The position numbers and the translations under genes were made by a program. This document shows positions 25,500 to 35,511 of a stretch of DNA of 64,000 bases, in pieces; position 1 is the stretch's first letter, and each line of letters opens with the position of its first letter. A model generated the notes under the pieces. It was not told where the DNA came from, made no database searches, and saw only the letters and a program-made list of their open reading frames with translations. Location: NCBI RefSeq assembly GCF_004000435.1, contig NZ_RBVZ01000004.1:124001-188000 (forward strand), given 5' to 3'. Source of the DNA: Alexandriicola marinus (lineage in GTDB: Bacteria; Pseudomonadota; Alphaproteobacteria; Rhodobacterales; Rhodobacteraceae).

Positions 25500-26870
25500 T
25501 CAGCCCAGAACGGTTTCGATGGCCTTGGCCGTCTTGCCCGCGACCTCGTCGGCCTCGGCCGTCGTCAGGCAGAAGGGCGGCGCATATCCGAGGATATCGC
25601 CCTGCGGCATCGCCCGCGCGATGACGCCCTGCTCCAGAAGCGCCGCGACGATGCGCGGACCCACCTTTTCCGACGCCTCGAAGGCGGCGCGGCTGTCGCG
25701 ATCCTGAACAAGTTCGACCGCGCACAGCATCCCTTCGCCACGCACCTCGCCCACATGGGCGTGCCCGCCCACGGCCTCGGCCATCACCTTGTTGAGATAG
25801 GCGCCCGTCTCGCCCGCGTTCTGCACGAGGCCCAGCTCGTCGATCAGCTTGAGGTTGGCGACACCGGCCGCGGCGCCGATGGGATGGGCCGAATAGGTCC
25901 AGCCATGGCCGATCGGGCCGTTCTCGTCGGTGCCCTGTTCCAGAACCGCCCAGACCTTGTCCGACACGATCGAGCCAGAGAGCGGCGCATAGGCCGACGT
26001 CAGGCCCTTGGCGATGGTGATGATATCGGGTTCAAGCCCGTAATGGGTCGAGCCGAACATGGTGCCCAGGCGGCCAAAGCCCGTCACGACCTCGTCGGCG
26101 ATCAGCAGGATGTCATGCTTTTTCAGCACCTCCTGGATCGCGTCCCAATAGCCTTCGGGCGGCGGCACGATGCCGCCGGTGCCCAGAACAGGCTCTCCGA
26201 TGAAGGCCGCGATCGTGTCGGCGCCCTCGCGCTCGATCATCTCCTCCAGCGAGGCCACGCATTGCGCCGTGAACTCCGCCTCGGTCTGGGAGCCATCCGC
26301 GCGGCGGTAGTAATAGGGCGCATCGGTGTGCAGGATCTGCGCAAGCGGCAGGTCGAACTTCTTGTGAAACAGCTCGAGCCCCGTGAGCGAGCCCGTCACC
26401 AGCCCCGACCCGTGATAGCCGCGCCAGCGGGAGATGATCTTCTTCTTCTCGGGCCGGCCCATGATGTTGTTGTAATACCAGACCAGCTTGATGTTGGTCT
26501 CGTTCGCGTCCGAGCCGCCAAGCCCGAAATAGACCTTCGACATGTGGTCGGGCGCGCGATCGAGGATCATCTTGGACAGCGTGATCGACGCCTCGGTGCC
26601 GTGGCCCACGTAGGAATGGTAATAGGCCAGTTCCTTGGCCTGTGCGGCGATCGCCTCGGCGATGTCCTGCCGCCCGTAGCCCACGTTCACGCAATAAAGG
26701 CCCGCAAAGGCATCGAGCAGCCGGTTGCCCTCCCGGTCGGTGATGTGGCAGCCCTGACCACCCGTCACGACCCTGTGGGGGATGTCACCACGGGCGAAAT
26801 CAGCGAGATGTGTGGACGGGTGAAAGAAATTCTCCCGGTCCCATTTCTCGAGCATGTCATTCTTCAGCAT
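25500..26870 (-). CDS. Class III PLP aminotransferase (omega-aminotransferase type)
   Basis: A 456-residue aminotransferase. YFGLGGSDANETNIKLV binds the phosphate, SRWRGYHGSGLVTGSLTG follows, LLIADEVVTGFGR holds Asp259, and IITIAKGLTSAY holds the Schiff-base Lys288. The opening MLEKWDRENFFHPSTHLADFARG is typical of putrescine/beta-alanine/pyruvate transaminases of Rhodobacterales. It transfers an amino group from an omega-amine to pyruvate. GGAAAGGGGCC precedes the ATG. It stands alone between the pentose terminator and the urease operon, with no local partner that fixes the amine. Confidence 0.87.
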   Translation of the reverse strand: MLKNDMLEKWDRENFFHPSTHLADFARGDIPHRVVTGGQGCHITDREGNRLLDAFAGLYCVNVGYGRQDIAEAIAAQAKELAYYHSYVGHGTEASITLSKMILDRAPDHMSKVYFGLGGSDANETNIKLVWYYNNIMGRPEKKKIISRWRGYHGSGLVTGSLTGLELFHKKFDLPLAQILHTDAPYYYRRADGSQTEAEFTAQCVASLEEMIEREGADTIAAFIGEPVLGTGGIVPPPEGYWDAIQEVLKKHDILLIADEVVTGFGRLGTMFGSTHYGLEPDIITIAKGLTSAYAPLSGSIVSDKVWAVLEQGTDENGPIGHGWTYSAHPIGAAAGVANLKLIDELGLVQNAGETGAYLNKVMAEAVGGHAHVGEVRGEGMLCAVELVQDRDSRAAFEASEKVGPRIVAALLEQGVIARAMPQGDILGYAPPFCLTTAEADEVAGKTAKAIETVLG

Positions 26871-26884
26871 CTCAGGCCCCTTTC

Positions 26885-26904
26885 CGGGCCCGACTCGGGG
26901 CCCG
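26885..26904. other. GC hairpin in the ureG-aminotransferase gap
   Basis: Inverted arms CGGGCCC (26885-26891) and GGGCCCG (26898-26904) with a 6 nt loop lie 15 bp upstream of the aminotransferase start and 71 bp after ureG. There is no T-run on the minus strand. It may attenuate read-through from the urease operon or shape the aminotransferase leader. Confidence 0.35.
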
Positions 26905-26974
26905 ATCTTTCATTTCCCTTGATGCATTGGTGTCACGACGCGCGCGCGGGTGCAAATCTCCCCCGCGCGGCCAG

Positions 26975-27586
26975 TCAGAGGCCCGCGATCTCTTTAAGAT
27001 GGATGGCCACGGCCTCGGCCCCCTGCCGCGATTTCAGCGCGGTAAAGACAAAGGGCCTGCCCTCGCGGACCCGCGTCGCATCCCGCTCCATCACTTCGAG
27101 AGAGGCGCCCACATGGGGGGCGAGGTCGGTCTTGTTGATCACCAGCAGGTCCGACCGTGTGATCGCGGGGCCGCCCTTGCGCGGGATCTCTTCGCCAGCG
27201 GCCACGTCGATCACATAGAGCGTCACATCGGCGAGTTCGGGGCTGAACGTGGCCGACAGATTGTCGCCGCCCGATTCGATCAACACGATCTCCACCTCCG
27301 GGTGGCGCGCGCGCATTTCGGCCACGGCGGCAAGGTTGATTGAGGCATCCTCGCGGATCGCGGTATGAGGGCAGCCGCCCGTCTCGACCCCGATGATCCG
27401 GTCCGAGGGCAGGATCTGCATCCGCGTCAGCGCCTCGGCATCTTCCTGCGTGTAGATGTCGTTGGTGATGACGCCGATCGAATGATCCTTTTGCAGGATC
27501 TCGGCCAGACGGGCCGTAAGCGTCGTCTTGCCGGCCCCCACCGGGCCGCCGATGCCCACGCGCAGCGGGCCGTTCATTCTGGTCAT
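26975..27586 (-). CDS. ureG: Urease accessory GTPase UreG
   Basis: A 203-residue SIMIBI GTPase. The P-loop is [10 protein letters not shown], metal-binding [11 protein letters not shown] contains the Cys-Pro-His of the nickel site, [17 protein letters not shown] follows, and VINKTDLAP is the guanine-specificity motif. It delivers nickel to apo-urease with UreD, UreF and UreE. The ATG at 27586 overlaps the ureF stop by 4 bp. It is last in the ureDABCEFG operon. Confidence 0.96.
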   Translation of the reverse strand: MTRMNGPLRVGIGGPVGAGKTTLTARLAEILQKDHSIGVITNDIYTQEDAEALTRMQILPSDRIIGVETGGCPHTAIREDASINLAAVAEMRARHPEVEIVLIESGGDNLSATFSPELADVTLYVIDVAAGEEIPRKGGPAITRSDLLVINKTDLAPHVGASLEVMERDATRVREGRPFVFTALKSRQGAEAVAIHLKEIAGL

Positions 27587-28230
27587 GACTGGAAAAGCCT
27601 TGGTTCGAGCGTTTCGTGCCGCATCGCCATGATGTCGGACAGGAACGCATTGCTGTGGATATCGTCCTCGGTCGCCGTTTCGGCCAGCTCGGACAGCGTC
27701 GCGCAATCCGGCGCGAGGGCCGCGACGATCCTCTGGCCTTCGGTCTGGCCAAGCGGGGCAAGGCGCAGGGCCGCCGAGACGAGCGACGAGACAAAGGATT
27801 GCAGATAGGCCATCGCCGCCATCCGCCGGTCGATCCCCACCTGCCCCGCGGCGGACCCGACGGCCAGCGGCAAAAGGATGGGCGGCAGATCGAGGGACCA
27901 GACCGCGTTCACGGTCCGGACAAAGGCGGCCCCCTGCCTTTCGCCCTCACGCAGCCGTTCGCGCGCCGCGCAAAAGGCGCGCGCCTGCGCATCGAGCGCG
28001 GTCAGCGCCTCGGTCGAGCCAGCCTGATGGGCAAGCCCCAGCCAGATCGCATCCGACCGGCCCGTGCCGTCGCGCAGGATATCGCGCAGCCAATCCTCGA
28101 CATCGGCGCCCGATGCGACGCGGCCCTCCGCGATTGCGGTTTCCAGCCCGTGCGAATAGGCGAAACCGCCCACCGGAAAGGCGGGCGAGAGCCATTGCAT
28201 CAGGGTCAGGAACCGTGCGTCAGTGTTCAT
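27583..28230 (-). CDS. ureF: Urease accessory protein UreF
   Basis: A 215-residue all-helical accessory protein. [21 protein letters not shown] is the conserved N-terminal block and [22 protein letters not shown] the conserved dimer region. It forms the UreDFG activation complex. The ATG at 28230 fits the family start (an upstream in-frame ATG at 28284 would lie within ureE). It overlaps ureE by 11 bp and ureG by 4 bp. Confidence 0.95.
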   Translation of the reverse strand: MNTDARFLTLMQWLSPAFPVGGFAYSHGLETAIAEGRVASGADVEDWLRDILRDGTGRSDAIWLGLAHQAGSTEALTALDAQARAFCAARERLREGERQGAAFVRTVNAVWSLDLPPILLPLAVGSAAGQVGIDRRMAAMAYLQSFVSSLVSAALRLAPLGQTEGQRIVAALAPDCATLSELAETATEDDIHSNAFLSDIMAMRHETLEPRLFQS

Positions 28231-28696
28231 GGGCCGTGGCCCCGTGCTCGTGCGAATGAGTGCGCCCGTGGCCATAGGCGCCACCCTCGGGCGTAAAGGG
28301 TTCGGTCACCTTGTCCAGCCGCGCGCCAAGGTGCTCCAGCATGTGGCCGATCACGGGGTCGTCGCGGATCAGCAGGCGGTCTGCCTCGATCCGACAGGGC
28401 GTGTGCCGGTTGCCGATATGCCAGGCCAGCCGCGCGAGATCGGGGCCAGTGACCTGCAACAGAGGCTCCGGCGCCGCGACCACCTCGATCAGGCGCCCGT
28501 CGCCGAGTTCAAGCGCATCGCCCGGATCAAGCGAGGTCGTCTGCTCCAGATCGACGACGAAGGGCAGTCCCGCATCCGTCTCGAGCCGCTTGCGGCGCAG
28601 GAAACGCCCTTCGTAATCGCGGCTCATCGTGCCGGCGGGCGCGCCGTCCCAATGGCCCTTGCGGTGCAGGATCTGCGCGATGGGAAGTGTGGTCAT
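28220..28696 (-). CDS. ureE: Urease accessory nickel chaperone UreE
   Basis: A 158-residue nickel chaperone. The N-terminal peptide-binding domain has LSYDYEGRFLRRKRLETDAG-like features, here SRDYEGRFLRRKRL and VDLEQTTSLDPGD. The C-terminal domain has WHIGNRHTPCRIE and GHMLEHLGARL. The tail [16 protein letters not shown] is histidine-rich and should bind nickel. It starts 20 bp after ureC. The ATG at 28696 was preferred to an upstream one at 28747. Confidence 0.94.
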   Translation of the reverse strand: MTTLPIAQILHRKGHWDGAPAGTMSRDYEGRFLRRKRLETDAGLPFVVDLEQTTSLDPGDALELGDGRLIEVVAAPEPLLQVTGPDLARLAWHIGNRHTPCRIEADRLLIRDDPVIGHMLEHLGARLDKVTEPFTPEGGAYGHGRTHSHEHGATAHEH

Positions 28697-28715
28697 GTCA
28701 CGCCCCTCTGGCCCG

Positions 28716-30473
28716 TCAGAACATGAAATAGCGTTGCGCCATGGCAAGCTCTTTCGCCGGTTCGCAGGTCAGAAGCTCACCATCCGCGCGCACCTCGTAG
28801 GTCTCGGGATGGACCTCCATATGCGGGGTCGCGGTGTTCAGCTTCAGATCGGCCTTCGTCACGTTGCGCGTGCCGCGCACCGCGGGCGTCTGCTTGGCAA
28901 GGCCCAGTGTCTCGCGAATGCCCGCAGCCTCGGCTGCGGCCGAGACGAAGGTCACCGCCGAATGCTCGACCGAGCGGCCATAGGCCCCGAACATCGGCCG
29001 CGAATAGACCGGCTGCGGCGTCGGGATCGAGGCGTTGGGATCGCCCATCTGCGCCATGGCGATCGTGCCCCCCAGAAGGACCATGTCAGGCTTTACCCCG
29101 AAGAAGGCCGGCGACCACAACACGAGATCGGCCCGCTTGCCAACCTCGATCGAGCCAATCTCGTGGCTGATCCCGTGGGCAATGGCCGGGTTGATCGTGT
29201 ATTTGGCGACGTAGCGGCGCACGCGCATGTTGTCGTTCTGGCCGGTCTCTTCGGCCAGACGCCCGCGCTGTTTCTTCATCTTGTCGGCCGTCTGCCATGT
29301 GCGGATGATCACCTCGCCCACCCGGCCCATCGCCTGACTGTCGGACGCGATGATCGAGAAGGCCCCCATATCGTGCAGGATATCCTCGGCCGCGATCGTT
29401 TCGCGACGGATGCGGCTTTCGGCAAAGGCCACGTCTTCGGGCACCCGCTTGTCGAGGTGATGGCAGACCATCAGCATGTCGAGATGCTCGTCCACCGTGT
29501 TCACGGTGAAGGGCCGCGTCGGGTTGGTCGAGCTGGGCAGGACGTTCGGATCGCCGCAAATCTTGATGATGTCGGGCGCATGTCCGCCGCCCGCGCCCTC
29601 GGTGTGGAAGGCATGGATCGTGCGGCCCGCGATGGCGGCGACGGTATTCTCGACAAAGCCGCTTTCGTTGAGCGTGTCGGTATGGATCATCACCTGCACG
29701 TCCATCGCGTCCGCGACCGTCAGGCAGCAGTCGATGGCCCCCGGGGTCGTGCCCCAATCCTCGTGCAGCTTGAGCGCGCAGGCCCCCGCATTCACCTGTT
29801 CTTCCAGCGCGGCGGGCAGCGAGGCATTGCCCTTACCCGCAAACGCAAGGTTCATCGGGAAGGCGTCGGCGGCCTGCAACATCCGCCCGATATGCCACGG
29901 GCCCGGCGTGCAGGTGGTGGCCAGCGTGCCATGCGCGGGGCCGGTGCCGCCGCCCAGCATCGTGGTCAGGCCGGAATGCAACGCATCGTCGATCTGCTGC
30001 GGGCAGATGAAATGGATATGGCTGTCGAACCCGCCTGCCGTCAGGATCCGTCCCTCGCCCGCGATGGCTTCGGTGCCGGGCCCCACGATGATATCGACGC
30101 CGGGCTGGGTGTCGGGGTTGCCGGCCTTGCCGATGGCGGCGATCCGCCCGTCACGCAGGCCGATGTCGGCCTTGTAGATGCCGGTGTAGTCGACGATCAG
30201 GGCGTTGGTAATGACGGTGTCGACCGCGCCCTGGGCGCGGGTCGCCTGGCTCTGGCCCATGCCATCGCGGATCACCTTGCCGCCGCCGAACTTGACCTCT
30301 TCGCCATAGAGCCTCGCGTTCGGCCCGCTGCCGCCCGAGGCGGCACCCGCGCGTTCGGCGATCAAGTCGCGTTCGACCTCGATGATCAGGTCGGTATCGG
30401 CCAGACGCAGCCTGTCGCCCACCGTGGGGCCGAACATGGCGGCATAGTCACCCCGTGAAATCGAAGCAGGCAT
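28716..30473 (-). CDS. ureC: Urease alpha subunit (catalytic)
   Basis: A 585-residue catalytic subunit that hydrolyses urea to ammonia and carbamate. Nickel ligands are visible in [12 protein letters not shown] (His152, His154) and ALKLHEDWG, where Lys235 is the carbamylated residue. [12 protein letters not shown] and [14 protein letters not shown] supply the remaining histidines and active-site flap. It is about 15-18 residues longer than typical UreC because of a Gly/Ala/Ser-rich insert around residues 38-54. It starts 1 bp after ureB. Confidence 0.97.
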   Translation of the reverse strand: MPASISRGDYAAMFGPTVGDRLRLADTDLIIEVERDLIAERAGAASGGSGPNARLYGEEVKFGGGKVIRDGMGQSQATRAQGAVDTVITNALIVDYTGIYKADIGLRDGRIAAIGKAGNPDTQPGVDIIVGPGTEAIAGEGRILTAGGFDSHIHFICPQQIDDALHSGLTTMLGGGTGPAHGTLATTCTPGPWHIGRMLQAADAFPMNLAFAGKGNASLPAALEEQVNAGACALKLHEDWGTTPGAIDCCLTVADAMDVQVMIHTDTLNESGFVENTVAAIAGRTIHAFHTEGAGGGHAPDIIKICGDPNVLPSSTNPTRPFTVNTVDEHLDMLMVCHHLDKRVPEDVAFAESRIRRETIAAEDILHDMGAFSIIASDSQAMGRVGEVIIRTWQTADKMKKQRGRLAEETGQNDNMRVRRYVAKYTINPAIAHGISHEIGSIEVGKRADLVLWSPAFFGVKPDMVLLGGTIAMAQMGDPNASIPTPQPVYSRPMFGAYGRSVEHSAVTFVSAAAEAAGIRETLGLAKQTPAVRGTRNVTKADLKLNTATPHMEVHPETYEVRADGELLTCEPAKELAMAQRYFMF

Positions 30474-30474
30474 C

Positions 30475-30780
30475 TCAAAGCGCTCCCATGATCTTCTTGT
30501 TGAACCCGAAGATGCGGCGATCTCCGGACATCGGGATCAGCTGCACTTCGCGGCGTTGTCCCGGTTCGAACCGCACGGCGGTGCCCGCCGCGATATCGAG
30601 GCGCAGGCCCCGCGCGGCCTCGCGGTCGAAGTCGAGCGCGGAATTGGCCTCGGCAAAATGATAATGGCTGCCGACCTGAACGGGCCGGTCACCGGTATTG
30701 GCGACCATCAGCGTGATCGCCTCGCGGTCGGTGTTCAGCTGGATCTCGCCCTCGGCCGGAAACAACTCGCCTGGTATCAT
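30475..30780 (-). CDS. ureB: Urease beta subunit
   Basis: A 101-residue structural subunit. [16 protein letters not shown] is the family start, [21 protein letters not shown] the conserved core and [24 protein letters not shown] the C-terminal signature. It packs with UreA and UreC into the (UreABC)3 enzyme. A 37 bp gap separates it from ureA. Confidence 0.97.
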   Translation of the reverse strand: MIPGELFPAEGEIQLNTDREAITLMVANTGDRPVQVGSHYHFAEANSALDFDREAARGLRLDIAAGTAVRFEPGQRREVQLIPMSGDRRIFGFNKKIMGAL

Positions 30781-30817
30781 CGCGTTTGCCCTCTCGTTCT
30801 TTCTGAAATTCTCACAT

Positions 30818-31120
30818 TCACCGGATCGGGTTGTGAACGGTGACCAGTTTCGTGCCGTCAGGGAAGGTCGCCTCGACCTGCACCTCGTGGATCATCTCGG
30901 GCACACCCTCCATGCATTGGTCGCGGGTGATGACCTCGGCGCCGGCCTGCATCATGTCGGCGACGGAGCGCCCGTCGCGGGCGCCCTCGACCACGGCATC
31001 GGTGATCAGGGCGATGGCCTCGGGGTGGTTGAGTTTCACGCCACGCGACAGCCGCTTGCGTGCCACCTCTGCCGCCATGGCGACCAGAAGCTTGTCCTTT
31101 TCCCTCGGGGTGAGCTGCAT
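30818..31120 (-). CDS. ureA: Urease gamma subunit
   Basis: A 100-residue structural subunit starting [23 protein letters not shown], with [24 protein letters not shown] and a VTVHNPI end. The ATG at 31120 lies 4 bp after the ureD stop; the reading frame continues upstream inside ureD but without the family start. Confidence 0.97.
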   Translation of the reverse strand: MQLTPREKDKLLVAMAAEVARKRLSRGVKLNHPEAIALITDAVVEGARDGRSVADMMQAGAEVITRDQCMEGVPEMIHEVQVEATFPDGTKLVTVHNPIR

Positions 31121-31124
31121 CGTT

Positions 31125-31958
31125 CTAAAGACTCCACGATTTCGGAAGCCGGGCCCCGCCCAGCGTTTCGAGTATCGGCACAAGGCTGCGCCGCAATTCA
31201 AATCCGTCCTCCGCCAGAAGCCGCAGGACAAGCGTATCCGGCTGGACGAGGCTTGCCCCACCCGCCGCACCAAGCAAAGTGCGACAGCGCGCCAGCAGCC
31301 CCTCGGCCATCTCCGACACGAAGACCACGCAGGCCATCGCCCCCGCCCCGGCGCCCAGTGCCGGGCGCGCCATCAGCGCACCCGCGTCCCCCTCGAGAGA
31401 GATCGTATCGAGATAGAGAGGCCGTCCCGCGCGCCGGATCGCGATCCGGTCGGTAAATCCGATCCGGTCAAGCCGTTCATCCATGGCGCGCCGGCCGAAG
31501 ATCACGGGCTCGACCATCAACAGCTCCGCCCCCGGGGCCAGATCAATCTCTAGCCGCCGGTCAAGCGCACAGCCCTGAAACAGGATCAGCTCCTGCGGCA
31601 ACCAGTTGAGACGCCCGCCCGGGGCAACATCCATCCGGCTGCGCACCTGCGCCCGGCCCGACACCGCGCGATAGGCCCTCTCGGCGGCCTGGGTCGTGAG
31701 CGTCAGCGTGCTGCCCTCGCCCACCCCGGCCGTCACGTCGAACCGATCCCCACCGGTCAGCCCGCCCGAGGTGTTGATCATGATCGCCTCGAGCGTCGTG
31801 CCAGTCAGCGGAAACAGTGTCTTCATGGAGCCCGAGGTGCGGAACCTGTCGATCACGCTGAGCGCATCGCGCCGCTTGGTGACCAGATCGAGAGTGCCCA
31901 CGGACCGCGGCTGCACCGGCGCGGCGCGGTCTGTCACAAGCTCTGGCTGTCCATCCAT
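31125..31958 (-). CDS. ureD: Urease accessory protein UreD
   Basis: A 277-residue accessory protein. [39 protein letters not shown] is represented here by [10 protein letters not shown] and [10 protein letters not shown], and [11 protein letters not shown] is the other conserved block. It binds apo-urease and recruits UreF and UreG. AGGAGGAACC precedes the ATG at 31958. It is the first gene of the urease operon and is divergent from bchE. No urea transporter or nickel importer is adjacent. Confidence 0.94.
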   Translation of the reverse strand: MDGQPELVTDRAAPVQPRSVGTLDLVTKRRDALSVIDRFRTSGSMKTLFPLTGTTLEAIMINTSGGLTGGDRFDVTAGVGEGSTLTLTTQAAERAYRAVSGRAQVRSRMDVAPGGRLNWLPQELILFQGCALDRRLEIDLAPGAELLMVEPVIFGRRAMDERLDRIGFTDRIAIRRAGRPLYLDTISLEGDAGALMARPALGAGAGAMACVVFVSEMAEGLLARCRTLLGAAGGASLVQPDTLVLRLLAEDGFELRRSLVPILETLGGARLPKSWSL

Positions 31959-32157
31959 CGGGTCAGGTTCCTCCTGTCGGGACGATTGAGCATAGGCGCG
32001 GCACGCGGGGCCATGGGGCGGCTCGACTTGTGACGCGCTGCGCCAAGGCGGCGCCGACGAACGCCCATTCCTTGGACGATCTGCCCAATAATTCACCGCC
32101 GATGAATCGCGCCAATCCGGGCGCTTTCGCGGTCTGCCGCACTCAGACAGGGCCATC

Positions 32158-32171
32158 TTGATCTGAATCAA
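32158..32171. promoter_or_regulatory. FNR/FnrL-type box upstream of bchE
   Basis: TTGATCTGAATCAA is a perfect TTGAT-N4-ATCAA FNR consensus. Its centre is about 63 bp upstream of the bchE start. In Rhodobacter, FnrL is known to influence bchE and other tetrapyrrole genes under low oxygen. If the site acts in class II fashion, transcription would start near 32206. It could also touch the divergent ureD promoter. Confidence 0.75.
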
Positions 32172-32190
32172 GTCAGGTTGACACTTCACA

Positions 32191-32208
32191 TGTCAATCTA
32201 GGCTTACA
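32191..32208. promoter_or_regulatory. PpsR/CrtJ-type site TGT-N12-ACA upstream of bchE
   Basis: TGT (32191-32193), 12 intervening bases and ACA (32206-32208) match the motif bound by the aerobic repressor PpsR/CrtJ. It lies 20 bp upstream of the bchE start and would cover the predicted promoter. An overlapping TTGACA-N7-TGTCAA inverted repeat at 32178-32196 adds symmetry. The motif is loose, so assignment leans on the gene being bchE. Confidence 0.6.
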
Positions 32209-32227
32209 CAACTGAAAGGCCGACCGG

Positions 32228-33892
32228 ATGCGCATTCTCTTCGTTCACCCAAATTATCGCTCCGGCGGGGCCGAAATTGCGGGAACCTGGCCGCCCGCAT
32301 GGGTCGCCTATCTCAGCGGTCACCTGCGCACGGCGGGATTCGAAGACATCCATTTCATCGACGCGATGACCGACAATATCGACGATGACGATCTGGCGGT
32401 CCGCATCGCCAAAATCGAACCGGATGTGGTCGGCGTCACGGCCATCACGCCGTCGATCTACCGCGCCGAAGATGTCTTGCGCATCGCCTCCGAGGTCGCG
32501 CCAAAGGCCGTCCGGATGCTGGGCGGCGTGCATGCCACCTTCATGTTCAAGCAGGTCCTGTCCGAGGCGCCCTGGGTTGACGTGATCGTGCGCGGCGAAG
32601 GCGAAGAGATCTGCACCGAATTGATGCAGGCCATCGCGGACGGCCGCTGGCCCGAGGATCGCCGCAAGATCAAGGGTCTGGCCTTTCTAGATGGCGACGA
32701 AATCGTGGCGACGCCGGCTGCCTCCACGGTCAAGGACCTGTCCAAGATCAAGCCCGACTGGACGGTGCTGGATTGGGAGAAATACATCTACATCCCTCTG
32801 GGCACGCGGGTGGCGATCCCGAACCTCGCCCGCGGCTGCCCGTTCACCTGTTCGTTCTGTTCTCAGTGGAAATTCTGGCGCGATTACCGGGTCCGCGACC
32901 CCAAGGACGTGGTCGACGAGATCGAGGATCTGGTGGAAAACCACGGTGTCGGCTTCTTCATCCTTGCCGACGAGGAACCCACCATCAACAAGAAGAAGTT
33001 CGTGGCCTTCTGTCAGGAACTGATCGACCGGGGCCTGCCGAAACGCGTGAAATGGGGCATCAACACCCGCGTCACCGACATCTACCGCGACCGCGACCTG
33101 CTGAAATTCTACCGCAAGGCCGGGCTGGTTCATGTGAGCCTCGGGACAGAGGCCGCCGCACAGATGAAGCTCGATGTCTTCAACAAGGAAACCAAGGTCG
33201 AAGAGAACAAACAGGCGATCAAGTTGCTGCGCGAGGCCGATATCCTTGTGGAAGCACAGTTCATCGTAGGCCTCGACAATGAAACGCCGGAGACGCTCGA
33301 AGAGACCTACCAGATGGCCTGGGACTGGCAGCCGGACCTTGCCAACTGGTCGATGTACACGCCCTGGCCCTTCACCCCGCTGTTTCAGGAATTGAAGGAT
33401 CAGGTCGAGGTCTTCGACTTCAGCCGCTACAACTTCGTGACCCCCATCATGAAGCCTGCCGCGATGGAGCGGGGCGAATTGCTGGATGGTGTGATGAACA
33501 ATTACCGCCGTTTCTACATGAAAAAGGCGCTGTTCCATTATCCATGGCGGGGCACGGGGTTCCGCAGGCGCTATCTTCTGGGTTGCCTCTATGCCTTCCT
33601 CAAGGCGGGCGTGGGCCGCACGTTCTATGACCTTGGAAAGGTCGGCTATACCGGCCCGCAATCCAAGAAGAAGCTCGACTTCCACTTCGACGAGACCCGC
33701 ACCATCGCCGAGGCGCAGATGGACGATTGGGAAGCCTCCGCCGACAAGGCCGCCGCTGCCGCGGAGCGGCGCGAGGCCGTGAAGGCGCAGATGAAGGAAC
33801 GCGCGGTCGAGCGGAGCCAGGATTTCAAGATGCCCAACGGCGCCGAGATCCGCGCCTGCGGAGGGGGCGACCAGCAGATGGAGGACGCCTGA
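32228..33892 (+). CDS. bchE: Anaerobic Mg-protoporphyrin IX monomethyl ester cyclase BchE
   Basis: A 554-residue B12-binding radical SAM enzyme that forms the isocyclic ring of bacteriochlorophyll without oxygen. Residues 1-140 are the cobalamin-type Rossmann domain ([23 protein letters not shown] is seen as HPNYRSGG and AGTWPPAW). Cluster cysteines are Cys204, Cys208 and Cys211 in CPFTCSFC. The C-terminal part with [17 protein letters not shown] and [13 protein letters not shown] is BchE-specific. AAAGG precedes the ATG. It is preceded by FNR- and PpsR-type sites and followed by bchJ. The usual photosynthesis cluster neighbours are absent. Confidence 0.95.
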   Translation: MRILFVHPNYRSGGAEIAGTWPPAWVAYLSGHLRTAGFEDIHFIDAMTDNIDDDDLAVRIAKIEPDVVGVTAITPSIYRAEDVLRIASEVAPKAVRMLGGVHATFMFKQVLSEAPWVDVIVRGEGEEICTELMQAIADGRWPEDRRKIKGLAFLDGDEIVATPAASTVKDLSKIKPDWTVLDWEKYIYIPLGTRVAIPNLARGCPFTCSFCSQWKFWRDYRVRDPKDVVDEIEDLVENHGVGFFILADEEPTINKKKFVAFCQELIDRGLPKRVKWGINTRVTDIYRDRDLLKFYRKAGLVHVSLGTEAAAQMKLDVFNKETKVEENKQAIKLLREADILVEAQFIVGLDNETPETLEETYQMAWDWQPDLANWSMYTPWPFTPLFQELKDQVEVFDFSRYNFVTPIMKPAAMERGELLDGVMNNYRRFYMKKALFHYPWRGTGFRRRYLLGCLYAFLKAGVGRTFYDLGKVGYTGPQSKKKLDFHFDETRTIAEAQMDDWEASADKAAAAAERREAVKAQMKERAVERSQDFKMPNGAEIRACGGGDQQMEDA

Positions 33893-33941
33893 GGATGCCC
33901 ATGCCTCCGGCGCCCTGATCGGCCCCAACGCGATCCTGCAA

Positions 33942-34478
33942 TTGCTGCCCCATCTGGAGGAAAGGTTCGGCGCGTCGGGCACGCGCGAGATGCTTGATCT
34001 CGCCGGTGTCGCGCAGATCCCCGACGGGCAGTCCATGATCCCCGAGGAGCAGGCCGCCCGGCTTCACCGCGTCATGCGGATTCGCGCCCCCGAGGCGGCA
34101 CCGGACTTGGCGCTTCTGTCGGGGACGGGCACGGCCGATTACATCCTCGCACACCGCATCCCGCGCGTGGCACAAACGATCCTCAAGGCCCTCCCGCCGC
34201 CTCTGGCCGCCCGCGCCCTGACCGCCGCGATCGGCAAGCACGCATGGACTTTCGCCGGATCGGGGCGGTTCGAGGCAAAGGGGCCATGGTGCTTCGAGAT
34301 CCACGACAACCCGTTGATCCGGGGGGAGAAAAGCGACGCACCGCTTTGCACATGGCACGCCGCCGTGTTCGAGAGGCTCTACCGCGTGCTGGTCGCGCCC
34401 GATTGTCGCTGCGTCGAGACCTGCTGCCGCGCCCAGCCCGGACAGGACCGTTGCCGGTTCGAGTTGAGACGCGCTTAG
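33942..34478 (+). CDS. bchJ: BchJ-like 4-vinyl reductase/V4R-domain protein, start uncertain
   Basis: The frame encodes at least 178 residues. LLPHLEERFG, GTADYILAHRIP, AWTFAGSGRFEAKGPWCFEIHDNPLI and VLVAPDCRCVETCCRAQPGQDRCRFEL are BchJ features, the last being the cysteine-rich V4R end. TTG at 33942 is the first conventional start, but the family block IGPNAILQ is encoded upstream from 33918 in the same frame. The well-placed ATG at 33895 (3 bp after bchE, with GAGG) is in another frame and stops at 33916-33918. One extra base near 33913-33915 would join them, so a frameshift, an assembly error or a CTG start is possible. BchJ probably assists vinyl reduction or acts as a chlorophyllide-binding helper. 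Confidence 0.78.
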   Translation: MLPHLEERFGASGTREMLDLAGVAQIPDGQSMIPEEQAARLHRVMRIRAPEAAPDLALLSGTGTADYILAHRIPRVAQTILKALPPPLAARALTAAIGKHAWTFAGSGRFEAKGPWCFEIHDNPLIRGEKSDAPLCTWHAAVFERLYRVLVAPDCRCVETCCRAQPGQDRCRFELRRA

Positions 34479-34548
34479 CCCCGGCGCGGATGACCAAAGA
34501 TTGCATTCAACGGTATACTATGGCCTTATTCTCGTCAGGGAGGACGAG

Positions 34549-35511
34549 ATGACCACGCCACACGCAGAGCGCGTGCTCCAAAGCATCGAATCGCCGCGCG
34601 CCTCGGCACGGTCGTCGGTGGCCGCCTCGTGGCGGCGCTGCTTCGTGAAGCATCAGCTTGATCCCAACGACAAGACCCTGCGCGCCGAGGCCGACAGCCG
34701 CCGGCTGGCCGAGCGGCGCGATGCCCTTGGCCGGCTGCTGCATGTGGCCGAACCCCGGCTCGAGGATCTTTACCGGATGATCGGCCATTGCGGGCGGGGC
34801 ATCTTTCTTACCGATGACGAGGGCCTGATCCTGTCGGAAAGGATTGGTGCGTCGGATCGGACCGCCTTTGGCGAGTGGGGCCTGATGACCGGATCGGACT
34901 GGAGCGAGGCGGCACAGGGCACCAACGGGATCGGCACCTGCATCGAAGAGGGCCGCCCGCTGATCATCCACCGCGACCAGCACTACCTGCCGTCCAACAC
35001 GGCAATGAGCTGCATCGACGCGCCGGTCTTCGGCCCCGACGGACGGCTGATCGCGGCGCTTGACGTGTCGTCCGCGCGGATGGACCAGACCGAAGGGTTC
35101 AACCAGCTGATCGGCGCGATGGTCACCAAGGTCGCCGCCCAGATCGAGACGGATCTCTTCCGCGAGGTGCATTCCGGCCACCGGATTCTGCTGGCCGGCG
35201 AAGATGACGCGGCGGTCCTTCTGGCGGTCGATCGCGACGATATCGTCGTCGGGGCGACCCGCGCCGCGCGGCGGCGGTTCGAACTGGAACGCGAAGATCG
35301 GGTGCGTCCGCGCGCCTTGCGCGAACTGACCGGCGAAGATGCCCGCGGGCTCGAAGGCGCGGAACGCGCCGCGATGATCCGCGCGCTGACCCGGACCGAG
35401 GGCAATGTCTCGGCCGCGGCCCGCGACCTGGGGATCGGGCGCGCGACGCTCTATCGCCGGATGAAACGGCTGGGGATCTCCGAAAACATGCGCGATCTGT
35501 CTCAGGGCTGA
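34549..35511 (+). CDS. AcoR-like GAF/Fis-HTH regulator lacking an AAA+ domain
   Basis: A 320-residue regulator. The N-terminal SSVAASWRRCF and a GAF region (about residues 80-200, GRGIFLTDDEGLI, GTNGIGTCIEEGRPLII, CIDAPVFGPDGRLIAALDVSS) are those of AcoR. The Fis-type HTH is at the C-terminus (MIRALTRTEGNVSAAARDLGIGRATLYRRMKRLGI). The sigma-54 AAA+ module between them is missing. It is next to an aldehyde dehydrogenase and probably controls it. The ATG at 34549 follows GGGAGGACGAG. A good -10 (TATACT, 34514-34519) lies upstream. Confidence 0.82.
   Translation: MTTPHAERVLQSIESPRASARSSVAASWRRCFVKHQLDPNDKTLRAEADSRRLAERRDALGRLLHVAEPRLEDLYRMIGHCGRGIFLTDDEGLILSERIGASDRTAFGEWGLMTGSDWSEAAQGTNGIGTCIEEGRPLIIHRDQHYLPSNTAMSCIDAPVFGPDGRLIAALDVSSARMDQTEGFNQLIGAMVTKVAAQIETDLFREVHSGHRILLAGEDDAAVLLAVDRDDIVVGATRAARRRFELEREDRVRPRALRELTGEDARGLEGAERAAMIRALTRTEGNVSAAARDLGIGRATLYRRMKRLGISENMRDLSQG

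Noticed and set aside
26885-26904. Intrinsic terminator for the urease operon
   Set aside because: The hairpin lacks a T-run in the direction of transcription, so it is listed only as a hairpin.
32228-34478. A complete photosynthesis gene cluster
   Set aside because: Only bchE and bchJ are present; no puf, puh, crt or other bch genes are in the 64 kb.
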